NCBI RefSeq assembly: GCF_030410135.1
Contig: NZ_JAUGQQ010000001.1
Coordinates: 496,001-560,000 of the forward strand
DNA from: Aequorivita aurantiaca
Lineage (GTDB): Bacteria; Bacteroidota; Bacteroidia; Flavobacteriales; Flavobacteriaceae
Direction: 5' to 3'
DNA: 64,000 bases
Of the stretch, positions 1 through 8,164 are shown one piece after another (position 1 is the first letter of the stretch; each line of letters begins with the position of its first letter). The notes below the pieces were generated by a model, which was not told where the DNA came from, searched no databases, and saw nothing but the letters and a program-made list of their open reading frames with translations. A program made the translations under genes and the position numbers.

Positions 1-993
1 GGCGAAACTGTGGAACGGCCACCAGTTTGGATGATGCGCCAAGCCGGAAGATATTTGCCTGAATTTCAGGAAATAAAAGCGAAATACGACTTTTTCACCC
101 GTTGTCAAACGCCTGAACTTGCCAGTGAAATTACGGTGCAACCTATCCGCAGATACGGAATGGACGCTGCGATTCTGTTCAGCGACATTTTAGTAATTCC
201 GCAGGCGATGAACATTCACGTTGAAATGAAACCAAACATCGGCCCCTGGGTGCCAGAGCCCATTCGTTCCCAAAAGGATTTGGAGCGCGTAATCGTTGCC
301 GATATAAGCGAAACTTTGGGTTACGTAATGGAAGCCATAAAAATGACCAAGGAAAAACTGAACAACGAAATTCCGTTGATAGGTTTTGCTGGCAGTCCGT
401 GGACCATTTTGTGTTATTGCGTACAAGGGCAAGGCTCCAAAAATTTTGATAAAGCAAAGGAATTTTGCTTTACACAACCAAAAGCGGCGCACGAATTACT
501 TCAGAAAATTACCGATACCACAATTTTATATTTAAAAGAAAAGGTAAAGGCAGGCGTTAATGCCGTGCAGGTTTTTGACAGTTGGGGCGGAATGCTTTCA
601 CCCACTGACTATCAGGAATTTAGCTGGAAATATATGCAGCAAATTATTGACGCGCTGAAAGATGACACGCACGTAATCGCCTTCGGGAAGGGGTGTTGGT
701 TCGCTTTGGACACGATGGCGAAAAGCGGTGCTTCGGCCTTGGGTGTGGATTGGACTTGCTCACCTAAAAACGCACGTTATTTAACGGGGGGCAAAATTAC
801 TTTGCAGGGAAATTTTGACCCAACTCGACTTTTCAGCCCACCATCCGAAATTAAAAAAATGGTGAAGCAAATGATTGATGAATTTGGAAAAGACCGATAT
901 ATCGTGAACCTCGGCCACGGAATTCTGCCTAATATTCCATTGGAAAATGCGGGTGCATTTATTGAAGCGGTAAAGGAATACAGGGCCATTTAA
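1..993 (+). CDS. hemE: Uroporphyrinogen decarboxylase, 5' end outside window
   Basis: HemE removes four carboxyl groups from uroporphyrinogen III to give coproporphyrinogen III, a cytoplasmic cofactor-free step of heme synthesis. The reading frame is open from base 1, and 330 codons lie in the window; family members are about 340-355 residues, so only about a dozen residues are missing. The signature [16 protein letters not shown] is at in-window codons 7-22 and the second signature GFAGSPWT lies near codon 125. A GTG at base 10 can be read as a start, but the signature begins directly after it and the frame continues upstream, so it is internal. The next gene overlaps the stop (TAATG), suggesting coupled translation in a heme operon. 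Confidence 0.97.
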   Translation, partial: GETVERPPVWMMRQAGRYLPEFQEIKAKYDFFTRCQTPELASEITVQPIRRYGMDAAILFSDILVIPQAMNIHVEMKPNIGPWVPEPIRSQKDLERVIVADISETLGYVMEAIKMTKEKLNNEIPLIGFAGSPWTILCYCVQGQGSKNFDKAKEFCFTQPKAAHELLQKITDTTILYLKEKVKAGVNAVQVFDSWGGMLSPTDYQEFSWKYMQQIIDALKDDTHVIAFGKGCWFALDTMAKSGASALGVDWTCSPKNARYLTGGKITLQGNFDPTRLFSPPSEIKKMVKQMIDEFGKDRYIVNLGHGILPNIPLENAGAFIEAVKEYRAI

Positions 994-1478
994 TGAGCAT
1001 TCTGTCGCGGATACGAGAGTTGAGTTTTTCGCGATTGTGGCGGCTTGGTTGGATTGGCATTCAAAATCCCTTAATGGTTTGGCCAACTTTTAAGGCGACA
1101 AAAAAAACGATGGAAATTTGTGATGCACTATTTGGAAAAGCCCATCACAGAAATAATAGCAGCAATTCTTTTCGGCATGCGCTGTGGAATATTTTGATTT
1201 GTAAAAACGCTTTTCAGGTTATGAATGATGGCGAAAAAGCAATTTCTTGGGCGGAAAAAATTACAAGTTTGCACGAAAAATTAATGCCGAACAATGCTTT
1301 GGAAGAAGCGATGGATCTTCATAATAATGAACTCGGAAGAATTTATTTTGGCGAACTTGAAAATACATCCGAAGAAGAAATTGTTCATTTTTTGAAATTA
1401 AAAATGGACGAGGCGATAAAAATTTCAGAAGTATCTGAAATTCAGAATCACAGACATAACTTAGTTTATATAGTATAA
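993..1478 (+). CDS. DUF6973-like protein of unknown function
   Basis: 161-residue soluble protein. Two conserved-looking blocks stand out: NSSNSFRHALWN at residues 55-66 and MDLHNNELGR at 107-116. From memory this combination (RHALWN followed by a D-x-H-N-N motif) fits the DUF6973 family, which also occurs as C-terminal domains of secreted polymorphic proteins; the invariant Arg, His, Asp and Asn suggest a catalytic or metal site, but no activity is known to me. There is no signal peptide. The start ATG overlaps the hemE stop (TAATG) and the stop overlaps the start of the next gene (TAATG), so the three genes are probably co-translated. Its place in the heme cluster may be only positional. 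Confidence 0.75.
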   Translation: MSILSRIRELSFSRLWRLGWIGIQNPLMVWPTFKATKKTMEICDALFGKAHHRNNSSNSFRHALWNILICKNAFQVMNDGEKAISWAEKITSLHEKLMPNNALEEAMDLHNNELGRIYFGELENTSEEEIVHFLKLKMDEAIKISEVSEIQNHRHNLVYIV

Positions 1479-2248
1479 TGCTCAAAAACATTCTAAACGC
1501 AATAAAAGCATACGGCGGAACTTTAGGGCTTATTAATAAACTTGGCCTTTGGAAGTATTTTGTAGTGCCAATGGCCATCAGTTTTTTCACGGCAGTTTTA
1601 ATTGGTTTTACTGCTTGGGGTTTGAGCGATAATTTGGGAAATTTCATTTCGAGAATTTGGTTTTGGGACTGGGGTGCGGAAACTTTTAGGATTATCAGCG
1701 ATTTCATCGGTGCACTTATCATTATCGCTTTGGGAATTATTCTCTACCGGCACATTGTTATGGCATTGAGCGCGCCTTTTATGAGCCCTGTTTCTGAAAA
1801 AATTGAAAGACATTTGTATGGCATCAGTCATTCACATCGCAACACTTCAAATGCAGAACAACTTTGGCGCGGAATTCGCATAAACGTTCGGAATTTGCTG
1901 TTGGAATTGCTCTTTACCCTTCCCATTTTGTTGCTGAGTTTAATTCCTATTCTTAATATTTTTACGACTGTTTTGCTGTATTTGGTGCAAAGTTATTACG
2001 CGGGTTTTGGAAATATGGATTATACATTGGAGCGACATTTCAAGTATTCCGAAAGTGTAAAATTCGTCCGCCGAAACCGGGGATTGGCAATTGGCAATGG
2101 AATTGTTTTTATGCTCGTTTTGCTGATTCCGGTCGTGGGAATTGTTTTGGTCCTGCCACTTTCGGTAACTGCGGCGAGTGTGGAAACTCTCCGAGTTTTG
2201 GAAAATTCTAAAGAGATAAACACTAATAAAAATTTCGTAAAGAATTAA
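1478..2248 (+). CDS. EI24/CysZ-like inner-membrane protein
   Basis: 256-residue polytopic membrane protein with about four hydrophobic segments (roughly 28-50, 73-100, 145-175 and 205-235). The fold and the motif ALSAPFMSPVSEKIERHLYG after the second segment match the EI24 (etoposide-induced 2.4)/CysZ-like family. CysZ imports sulfate in Proteobacteria; the Bacteroidota members have not, to my knowledge, been assigned a substrate. It overlaps the DUF6973-like gene by one base and is followed 26 bases later by hemF, so it is probably transcribed with the heme genes. A role in moving a heme precursor or an anion is only a guess. Confidence 0.8.
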   Translation: MLKNILNAIKAYGGTLGLINKLGLWKYFVVPMAISFFTAVLIGFTAWGLSDNLGNFISRIWFWDWGAETFRIISDFIGALIIIALGIILYRHIVMALSAPFMSPVSEKIERHLYGISHSHRNTSNAEQLWRGIRINVRNLLLELLFTLPILLLSLIPILNIFTTVLLYLVQSYYAGFGNMDYTLERHFKYSESVKFVRRNRGLAIGNGIVFMLVLLIPVVGIVLVLPLSVTAASVETLRVLENSKEINTNKNFVKN

Positions 2249-2250
2249 AA

Positions 2251-2269
2251 GATACCCGCCTTCGCGGCA
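2251..2269 (+). repeat. CCCGCCTTCGCGG intergenic repeat before hemF
   Basis: ACCCGCCTTCGCGGCAT lies in the 26-base gap between the EI24-like gene and hemF. The same element occurs at 38611-38630, in inverted partial form at 38548-38562, and at the start of dut (39061-39081). It is a short palindromic chromosomal repeat; here it ends a few bases before the hemF start codon. Confidence 0.7.
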
Positions 2270-2274
2270 TAGCA

Positions 2275-3177
2275 ATGAAAGAAAAATTTGTAGCATATAT
2301 TAAGAATCTGCAGAATGAAATCACTTCCGGTTTGGAGGAAATTGACGGGTCTGCAAAATTTAAAGAAGATATTTGGGAACGACCCGAAGGTGGTGGCGGT
2401 CGAACACGCGTGATTGAAAATGGTGCAGTTTTCGAAAAGGGCGGTGTCAACATTAGTGAAGTTTTTGGGAAGTTGCCCGAAAGCATGCAACAGTATTTCG
2501 GGGTAAAAGATGCCGATTTTTTTGCCTGCGGTCTCAGTTTGGTAATTCATCCAAAAAATCCTTTTGTGCCCACGGTGCACGCCAATTGGCGCTATTTTGA
2601 AATGTATGATGCTGACGGAAAAATTGTGGACAGTTGGTTCGGCGGCGGGCAGGATTTGACGCCTTATTATTTATTTGAGCAAGACGCAAAACATTTTCAC
2701 CAAGTCTGCAAAACCGCTTGCGATAAGCACAATTTATCATTTTACGAAAGTTATAAAAAACGTTGCGATGAATATTTTTGGAACGCACATCGCGAAGAAG
2801 CTAGAGGAATTGGCGGTTTGTTTTTCGATTATTTAAAAGCTTCCGAAGAAATGAAAATGGAAGATTGGTATAATTTTGTTACCGAAGTTGGCAATAGTTT
2901 TTTGGAAAGTTACCTTCCCATTGTTCAAAAAAGAAAAGAAAATCCCTATTCCGAATCAAACAGAAATTGGCAGGAAATCCGCCGCGGTCGCTATGTTGAA
3001 TTTAATTTGGTGCACGACAAAGGCACATTATTCGGCTTAAAAACGAATGGTCGGATTGAAAGCATTTTGATGAGTTTACCGCCAATAGTCCAGTGGAAAT
3101 ATGACCACCAGCCGGAAGCGGGAAGCCAGGAAGAGAAGTTGGTTGAGGTGTTGAGAGCACCGAAAAGTTGGATTTAA
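2275..3177 (+). CDS. hemF: Oxygen-dependent coproporphyrinogen III oxidase
   Basis: HemF oxidatively decarboxylates two propionates of coproporphyrinogen III to vinyl groups using O2, giving protoporphyrinogen IX in the cytoplasm. 300 residues, the usual length. Visible family motifs are HANWRYFE at 102-109, the signature WFGGGQDLTPYY at 121-132, HREEARGIGGLFFDY near 172-186, and RRGRYVEFNLVHDKGT followed by GLKTNGRIESILMSLPP near the C-terminus. Use of the aerobic enzyme implies an oxygen-respiring host. The start ATG follows a palindromic repeat; no better upstream start exists. Confidence 0.97.
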   Translation: MKEKFVAYIKNLQNEITSGLEEIDGSAKFKEDIWERPEGGGGRTRVIENGAVFEKGGVNISEVFGKLPESMQQYFGVKDADFFACGLSLVIHPKNPFVPTVHANWRYFEMYDADGKIVDSWFGGGQDLTPYYLFEQDAKHFHQVCKTACDKHNLSFYESYKKRCDEYFWNAHREEARGIGGLFFDYLKASEEMKMEDWYNFVTEVGNSFLESYLPIVQKRKENPYSESNRNWQEIRRGRYVEFNLVHDKGTLFGLKTNGRIESILMSLPPIVQWKYDHQPEAGSQEEKLVEVLRAPKSWI

Positions 3178-3185
3178 TGAGATAT

Positions 3186-3255
3186 CCCCTCGAGCGCGGT
3201 CGAGAGGTTTTTAAAGAATATTGAATGCAAAAGAGGTCTCAGCTGCGCTCGACCC
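3186..3255. repeat. Pair of inverted CTCGAGCGCxGTCGAG repeats between hemF and hemB
   Basis: Two copies of a flavobacterial intergenic repeat, CTCGAGCGCGGTCGAGAGG (about 3188-3207) and, in opposite orientation, GGTCTCAGCTGCGCTCGACC (about 3235-3254), flank a short AT-rich spacer. Related copies lie at 37457-37477 and 39115-39135. Each is itself imperfectly palindromic, so the pair can form a long hairpin in the transcript between the two genes. Confidence 0.7.
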
Positions 3256-3273
3256 GACATAAATTTTAAAATT

Positions 3274-4263
3274 ATGTACCCATTACGAAGAAACCGAAGA
3301 TTACGAACCACCCAAACAATGCGAAACCTCGTTCGGGAAACAATCATTTCCCCGAATGATTTTATAGTTCCACTATTTATAGTTGAAGGAAAGGGCGTGA
3401 AAGAAGAAATTGCTTCGATGCCCAACTATTACAGATTGAGTTTGGACTTGCTTCAAAAGGAAGTAAAGGAACTTTGGAAACTTGGTTTAAAATCTGTTTT
3501 GCTTTTTGTGAAAGTTGATGATAAATTGAAGGATAATACGGGGAAAGAGGCCCTAAATGCCGACGGTTTGATGCAACGGGCCATTAAAACCGTGAAAAAT
3601 GCAGTGCCGGAAATGATAGTAATGACCGACGTTGCATTGGATCCATTTTCAATATATGGTCACGACGGTATTATTTCCGAAGGAAAAATTATTAATGATG
3701 ATACCAATGCTGTCTTGGCCGAAATGGCGCTAAGCCACGCAAAAGCCGGTGCCAATGTGGTTGCGCCCAGCGATATGATGGACGGAAGGATTTTTGAAAT
3801 TCGTACGCTTTTGGAGGACGAAGGTTTCTTCGACACTGCAATTATGAGCTATAGCGCAAAATATGCCTCGGCGTTTTATGGGCCTTTTCGGGATGCACTG
3901 GATTCTGCGCCTGTGGATGTGCAAAATATTCCAAAGGACAAAAAAACCTACCAAATGGATTTTGGGAACCGCGAGGAAGCAATACGCGAAACCTTGATGG
4001 ATATTGACGAGGGCGCAGATATTGTGATGGTAAAACCTGGGCTTTGCTATTTGGATGTTGTACGCGAAATAAAAAATACGGTGCTTGTTCCCGTTGCGGT
4101 GTACCAAGTAAGCGGCGAATATGCAATGCTAAAAGCCGCTGCGGAAAAGGGTTGGCTGGATCACGATGCCGTAATGATGGAGCAGGTTACCGCTATAAAA
4201 AGGGCCGGTGCTTCAATGATTGCTTCTTATTTTGCAAAGGATGTTGTAAAATTGATTTCATAA
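3274..4263 (+). CDS. hemB: Porphobilinogen synthase (delta-aminolevulinate dehydratase), Mg-type
   Basis: HemB condenses two 5-aminolevulinate molecules to porphobilinogen, the second common step of tetrapyrrole synthesis. 329 residues, standard length. The two active-site lysines are visible: Lys196 in SYSAKYASAFYGPFRDA and Lys254 in MVKPGLCYLD. The metal-site segment DVALDPFSIYGHDG (119-132) has aspartates (Asp119, 123, 131) where the zinc enzymes carry cysteines, so this is the plant-like Mg/K-dependent type. It sits about 96 bases after hemF with repeats between, so it may be read through from the upstream genes or have its own promoter. Confidence 0.97.
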   Translation: MYPLRRNRRLRTTQTMRNLVRETIISPNDFIVPLFIVEGKGVKEEIASMPNYYRLSLDLLQKEVKELWKLGLKSVLLFVKVDDKLKDNTGKEALNADGLMQRAIKTVKNAVPEMIVMTDVALDPFSIYGHDGIISEGKIINDDTNAVLAEMALSHAKAGANVVAPSDMMDGRIFEIRTLLEDEGFFDTAIMSYSAKYASAFYGPFRDALDSAPVDVQNIPKDKKTYQMDFGNREEAIRETLMDIDEGADIVMVKPGLCYLDVVREIKNTVLVPVAVYQVSGEYAMLKAAAEKGWLDHDAVMMEQVTAIKRAGASMIASYFAKDVVKLIS

Positions 4264-4358
4264 ATTCCTGTCACTCATAGCGAAGTCAAAGGGTCGCAAA
4301 AGATGTAGTTAAACTAATTAATTAGCAAAATTTTATATCTGCGCGATCTATTTTCGCA

Positions 4359-4366
4359 TACATTTG
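4359..4366 (+). promoter_or_regulatory. Candidate -7 box TACATTTG
   Basis: TACATTTG matches the Bacteroidota -7 consensus TAnnTTTG. Transcription would begin near 4371, at the GTG that could be read as a start, so the ATG at 4392 is the more likely start of the following gene. No clear TTG is seen at the ideal -33 distance. Confidence 0.5.
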
Positions 4367-4391
4367 CGGCGTGAAAACTATTGAAAAACAA

Positions 4392-4730
4392 ATGGGTAAG
4401 TTTCTAATTTCGATTGCCATTTTATTGGTTTTCGGAAATTTGTCCTTTGCCAATTTATCTTTTGACGGAAAGGAAAAAACTACGGTTATTTCTGATCTCC
4501 AAACGGATGAAAACGGCAAACCTTTCGTTTTTAATGAAATTTCAATTGGCGAGGCTTCGCAAACTGTTTCCCAAAATGAATATTTAGGTTTTGGCATTGG
4601 AGCGATTTTTTCTTCAAACCAAAATTTTTCACTTACTCGGGATTATTCCATAATTCATTCTTCATTTATTTTAAAGGACAAGCGGGAGCTCATCTTTCGG
4701 CATTTGTTTCCCTTTCACTTTTTCTGGTAA
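4392..4730 (+). CDS. Small secreted protein of unknown function
   Basis: 112 residues from the ATG at 4392 (a GTG at 4371 extends the frame by seven codons but falls at the predicted transcription start). The N-terminus MGKFLISIAILLVFGNLSFA is a signal peptide, so the mature part of roughly 90 residues is exported. The C-terminus is aromatic and histidine-rich (HLFPFHFFW). I do not recognise a family. It is monocistronic: hemB ends about 130 bases upstream and the next gene begins 80 bases downstream after an AT-rich spacer. Confidence 0.6.
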   Translation: MGKFLISIAILLVFGNLSFANLSFDGKEKTTVISDLQTDENGKPFVFNEISIGEASQTVSQNEYLGFGIGAIFSSNQNFSLTRDYSIIHSSFILKDKRELIFRHLFPFHFFW

Positions 4731-4809
4731 TTTTTTTGATGTTTTTTAATGTTCGAAATGTAATTTGAACAAACTTATTCAAAATTATTCATCTTAAAAT
4801 TTATTCAGT

Positions 4810-5280
4810 ATGGAATTTAATGCAACCTCTGTGGGGGTTATTGTTACGTTGTTAATGTTGGTGCCGGTAGTATTTTTAATCATGAGCGCCAGTGGAAAAG
4901 ATAAAAAAGTGAAAAAAACGGTATCGCAACTGTCACAAAAAAATGGCATAACATTGGAAAATATTGATGTTATCGGTAATTGTGTGATTGGGGTAGACCA
5001 GGTTTCAAAAATATTGGTATATACTTCAAAACGAAATCCTTCCGCAGATTTTAAAATAATAAATATGGAAGATGTGAAGGATTGCCGCGCAAAAAGTGTT
5101 AAGCAAACCGAGAAAACCCTCGATTGGGTAGGCCTGGAAATAATGGAAAAGACTGGCCGTCGCGAAATTGCCTTTTACAATGAGCATGATGAAGATGAAC
5201 TTTCCACCGATGCATTTGTGTGCCTGCAAGACGCCAAACGTTGGGAAGAGAAACTTAGGCCGCTGTTGAAAGCTTCGTAA
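4810..5280 (+). CDS. Membrane-anchored protein of unknown function
   Basis: 156 residues with one N-terminal transmembrane helix (about 8-27) followed by a basic stretch (KDKKVKK), which by the positive-inside rule leaves the remaining 125 residues in the cytoplasm. The soluble part has alternating hydrophobic strands and resembles a small PH-like or beta-sandwich fold, but this is an impression only. I do not recognise the family. It ends just before a strong hairpin terminator at 5295-5320. Confidence 0.7.
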   Translation: MEFNATSVGVIVTLLMLVPVVFLIMSASGKDKKVKKTVSQLSQKNGITLENIDVIGNCVIGVDQVSKILVYTSKRNPSADFKIINMEDVKDCRAKSVKQTEKTLDWVGLEIMEKTGRREIAFYNEHDEDELSTDAFVCLQDAKRWEEKLRPLLKAS

Positions 5281-5294
5281 AATTTAGCAAAAGG

Positions 5295-5320
5295 AACCGT
5301 CCGAATGGACGGTTTTTTTT
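5295..5320 (+). terminator. Rho-independent terminator
   Basis: Stem AACCGTCC, loop GAAT, stem GGACGGTT, followed by eight T. It ends the transcript of the membrane-anchored unknown protein. Confidence 0.9.
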
Positions 5321-5394
5321 ATGTAATTAACAAAGCCTTACCGAAAAACAGCAAATAAATCTTTATTTTAGACGCACTATAAGTCTAACCGAAT

Positions 5395-6498
5395 ATGACC
5401 CTACTTTTTGTTTATGCAATTCTATCCATTCTGGTTTCTTTTTTATGTTCTATACTTGAAGCCGCACTGCTCAGTTTTACACCCACCTATCTGCGAATGA
5501 AAACAAAGGAGGGCAAAAGTTATGCTATCACCCTCACTAATTTTAAAAAGGACATAGACAAACCGTTGATAGCAATATTAACGCTAAACACCATTGCGCA
5601 CACTGTTGGCGCAATTTTGGTTGGGGTGCAGGCTGAAAAATTACCATATAAAGTGGAGGTTTGGGGCGTAAATCTTGTGGGCATTGTTTCCACAATAATG
5701 ACGTTGCTAATTTTAATAGTTTCTGAAATTATCCCAAAAACGATAGGTGCAACGTATTGGAAGAAAATGGGTTCGTTCACCGCTATTTTTTTGAATGCCA
5801 TAATCCTTCCCTTAAAATATACGGGAATTCTTTGGGTGTTGATGTTGATTACCAGAATGGTCGGTAAATCTGCCCACGTGAGCACGATGAGCCGTGAGGA
5901 ATTTATGGCAATAACCGATGCCGCCGAGGAAGAAGGCGTTTTTGAGGAAAGTGAAACCACCGTTATTAAAAATTTATTGGTTTTTAAAAGCGTGAAAGCA
6001 AAGGATGTAATGACCCCATTTACGGTTGTTACCCTAGAAGATGAAACAAAAAGTCTTGATGATTTTCACCAAAGCCATAAAAGTTTACGATTTTCCCGAA
6101 TTCCCGTTTACAAAGGAATGACCCATAATATCACTGGTTTCGTGCTTCGTGATGATGTTTTGGAAGAAATTGTGGAGGATAGGGGCGATAAATTGTTGAG
6201 CGACTTAAGAAGGGATATTTTTGTCATTTCCGCGGAAAAACCCATCCCTGAGCTTTTTGAAACTTTCATTAAACAACGCGTGCACATAGCCTCGGTAGTG
6301 GACGATTTCGGAAACACCATAGGCGTTGTCACAATGGAAGATATTATTGAAACCCTTTTAGGTTTGGAAATTATGGACGAAAGCGACAATATAGAAGACA
6401 TGCAATTGCAGGCTCGAAAAAACTGGGAAAAGCGCGCAAAAAGGATGGGCATTCAGTTAGGTCGCGATGCAGAGCCCCAAGATGAGGAGGAGCCATGA
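5395..6498 (+). CDS. CNNM/CorC-type transporter (DUF21 and CBS domains)
   Basis: Inner-membrane protein of 367 residues in the hemolysin C/CorC/CNNM family, linked to Mg2+ or Co2+ export. A DUF21/CNNM transmembrane domain occupies about 1-165 (start FVYAILSILVSFLCSILEAALLS) and a tandem CBS pair about 190-335 (VMTPFTVVTLEDE; a second CBS ending VVTMEDIIETLLG). The usual C-terminal CorC_HlyC domain is missing: the protein ends about 35 residues after the CBS pair with an acidic tail. Its stop overlaps the start of the alkyltransferase gene (ATGA), so the two are translationally coupled. Confidence 0.92.
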   Translation: MTLLFVYAILSILVSFLCSILEAALLSFTPTYLRMKTKEGKSYAITLTNFKKDIDKPLIAILTLNTIAHTVGAILVGVQAEKLPYKVEVWGVNLVGIVSTIMTLLILIVSEIIPKTIGATYWKKMGSFTAIFLNAIILPLKYTGILWVLMLITRMVGKSAHVSTMSREEFMAITDAAEEEGVFEESETTVIKNLLVFKSVKAKDVMTPFTVVTLEDETKSLDDFHQSHKSLRFSRIPVYKGMTHNITGFVLRDDVLEEIVEDRGDKLLSDLRRDIFVISAEKPIPELFETFIKQRVHIASVVDDFGNTIGVVTMEDIIETLLGLEIMDESDNIEDMQLQARKNWEKRAKRMGIQLGRDAEPQDEEEP

Positions 6499-6971
6499 AA
6501 ACTGCATTTATAAAAACCCCCATAGGAATTTTGGAAATTAAGGGAAATAGTGGCGGCGTGGTTTCAGTGCTTTTTAAGAATAAAGAAAATTTTTCCATTG
6601 CTGAAACAATTCCGAAGGAATTAAAGGAAGCCATTTCCCAACTCGAAGAATATTTTGAAGGAAATCGCAAATCCTTCAGCATTAAACTTTCACCCGAAGG
6701 AACCGATTTTCAAAAAAGGGTTTGGAAGCAATTGGAAGAAATTCCTTTTGGGAAAACCACCAGCTATCAGCAAATGGCAAACCAATTGGGCGATCCAAAA
6801 GTGATTCGCGCAGCGGCTTCCGCCAATGGAAAAAATCCTATTTCAATCATAATTCCGTGCCACCGCGTTATTGGCAGCGATGGCTCCCCCACAGGTTACG
6901 CCGGTGGAATCCACCGAAAAAAGTGGTTGCTCGAACACGAAAGTCCAGCGCCACAGCAATCATTATTTTAA
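6495..6971 (+). CDS. ogt: Methylated-DNA--protein-cysteine methyltransferase
   Basis: Repairs O6-alkylguanine (and O4-alkylthymine) by transferring the alkyl group to its own cysteine in a suicidal reaction. 158 residues; the active-site motif PCHRVIG puts the acceptor at Cys122, and the helix-turn-helix with VIRAAASANGKNP precedes it. There is no AdaA/AraC part, so this is the stand-alone Ogt type. It overlaps the CNNM gene by four bases and is followed without any gap by the serine hydrolase gene, so all three are probably one operon. Confidence 0.95.
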   Translation: MKTAFIKTPIGILEIKGNSGGVVSVLFKNKENFSIAETIPKELKEAISQLEEYFEGNRKSFSIKLSPEGTDFQKRVWKQLEEIPFGKTTSYQQMANQLGDPKVIRAAASANGKNPISIIIPCHRVIGSDGSPTGYAGGIHRKKWLLEHESPAPQQSLF

Positions 6972-8111
6972 ATGAAAAGAATTCTGAAATTTTTCAAATG
7001 GCTCTTTATTTTGCTGCTTGTTTTTGTAATCGGGCTTTACATTACAGGCTACGGCTACATTTTGAAGGGTGCGTGGGTGGTCTATTTCCACGGGTACACC
7101 ACGGCATATATTGACGATTTTGAGTTTTTTGAAACCGAAGAAATTCCTGCCAGCACAAACCCGCAGCCATGGCCAATTCACGAAAATTACAACACGGTTG
7201 AAGCCACAAAAAAACTTTCTGAAATCAATAACACGCTGGGAACGGTTGCTTTTTTGATTATAAAAAATGACAGCATTTGGTATGAAAAATATTTTGATGG
7301 TTTTGGCAAAAATTCGCAGACCAATTCTTTTTCAATGGCGAAAAGCATCACTACTGCATTATTGGGGAAAGCAATGGAGGATGGGTTTATAAAGAGTTTG
7401 GAACAACCGGTGAGTGATTTTTATCCGCAATTTGCCGGAACCGGAATGAGTGTTGGCGATCTTGCGTCGATGGCTTCCGGCCTAAACTGGGATGAATCCT
7501 ATTCCAATCCTTTTAGAATGACCGCACGGGCCTATTATGACCACAATCTCGCCGAAACTATTTTGGAATTGAAAGTGATCGATGCGCCCGGCGAAGAATT
7601 CAAATATTTAAGTGGAAACACCCAACTTTTGGCAATGGTAATTCAAAAGGCAACAAAGAGGCAATTGTCGGATTATTTATATGAAAATTTTTGGAACCCA
7701 ATGGGTGCTGAGAATTCCGTCCTTTGGCAAATTGATGATGAAGAAAACCGATTGGTAAAAGCCTACTGTTGTTTGGGCAGCAACGCCCGCGATTTTGCCC
7801 GTTTCGGAAAACTTTATAAAGATTTTGGAAAGTGGAATGGCAAACAAATATTAGATTCCACATTTGTAGCGAAATCAATTAAACCGCGATTTTCAGAGAG
7901 CCCGGAGTACGGTTACGGATTTTGGCTGAGCGATTTTATGGGAAAGGAAATTTTTGCGATGCGAGGCATTTTGGGGCAATATGTAATTACAATTCCGGAA
8001 GATGATTTGATTATTGTCCGCTTGGGGCACCAACGCGGCAACCAAACCGAGAAACCGTTTAGTGCGGATTTTTATGTTTTCGTTGAGGAGGTTTATAAAA
8101 TAATGGATTGA
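6972..8111 (+). CDS. Membrane-anchored beta-lactamase-fold serine hydrolase
   Basis: 379 residues of the beta-lactamase/transpeptidase-like family (PF00144 type; class C, EstB, DD-peptidase relatives). An uncleaved N-terminal membrane helix (about 8-28) anchors the domain in the periplasm. The nucleophile motif SxxK is Ser121-Met-Ala-Lys124; a Tyr-containing second motif is at Tyr212 (FKYLSGN); the end of the fold shows GILGQYV and GHQRG. The substrate cannot be told from sequence: peptidoglycan or D-amino-acid peptides or small esters are possible, and antibiotic resistance should not be assumed. Starts immediately after the ogt stop. Confidence 0.88.
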   Translation: MKRILKFFKWLFILLLVFVIGLYITGYGYILKGAWVVYFHGYTTAYIDDFEFFETEEIPASTNPQPWPIHENYNTVEATKKLSEINNTLGTVAFLIIKNDSIWYEKYFDGFGKNSQTNSFSMAKSITTALLGKAMEDGFIKSLEQPVSDFYPQFAGTGMSVGDLASMASGLNWDESYSNPFRMTARAYYDHNLAETILELKVIDAPGEEFKYLSGNTQLLAMVIQKATKRQLSDYLYENFWNPMGAENSVLWQIDDEENRLVKAYCCLGSNARDFARFGKLYKDFGKWNGKQILDSTFVAKSIKPRFSESPEYGYGFWLSDFMGKEIFAMRGILGQYVITIPEDDLIIVRLGHQRGNQTEKPFSADFYVFVEEVYKIMD

Positions 8112-8164
8112 AATCATTAATTTTTCGTAGTTTTAAACTTCTCCCCGATTGAAATTTTCAACAT

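Noticed and set aside
10-12. GTG start for hemE
   Set aside because: The reading frame is open upstream to the window edge and the family signature begins directly after it; the real start is outside the window.
179-492. Minus-strand ORFs opposite hemE
   Set aside because: Strong forward gene with full motifs; antisense ORFs have no coding features.
3186-3255. CRISPR or insertion-sequence ends
   Set aside because: Only two inverted copies, no transposase or regular spacers; same element is scattered in intergenic regions, as for REP-like repeats.
6972-8111. Antibiotic-resistance beta-lactamase
   Set aside because: Only fold-level motifs (SxxK, Tyr) and a membrane anchor are seen; the family is mostly esterases and peptidases, so resistance cannot be claimed.
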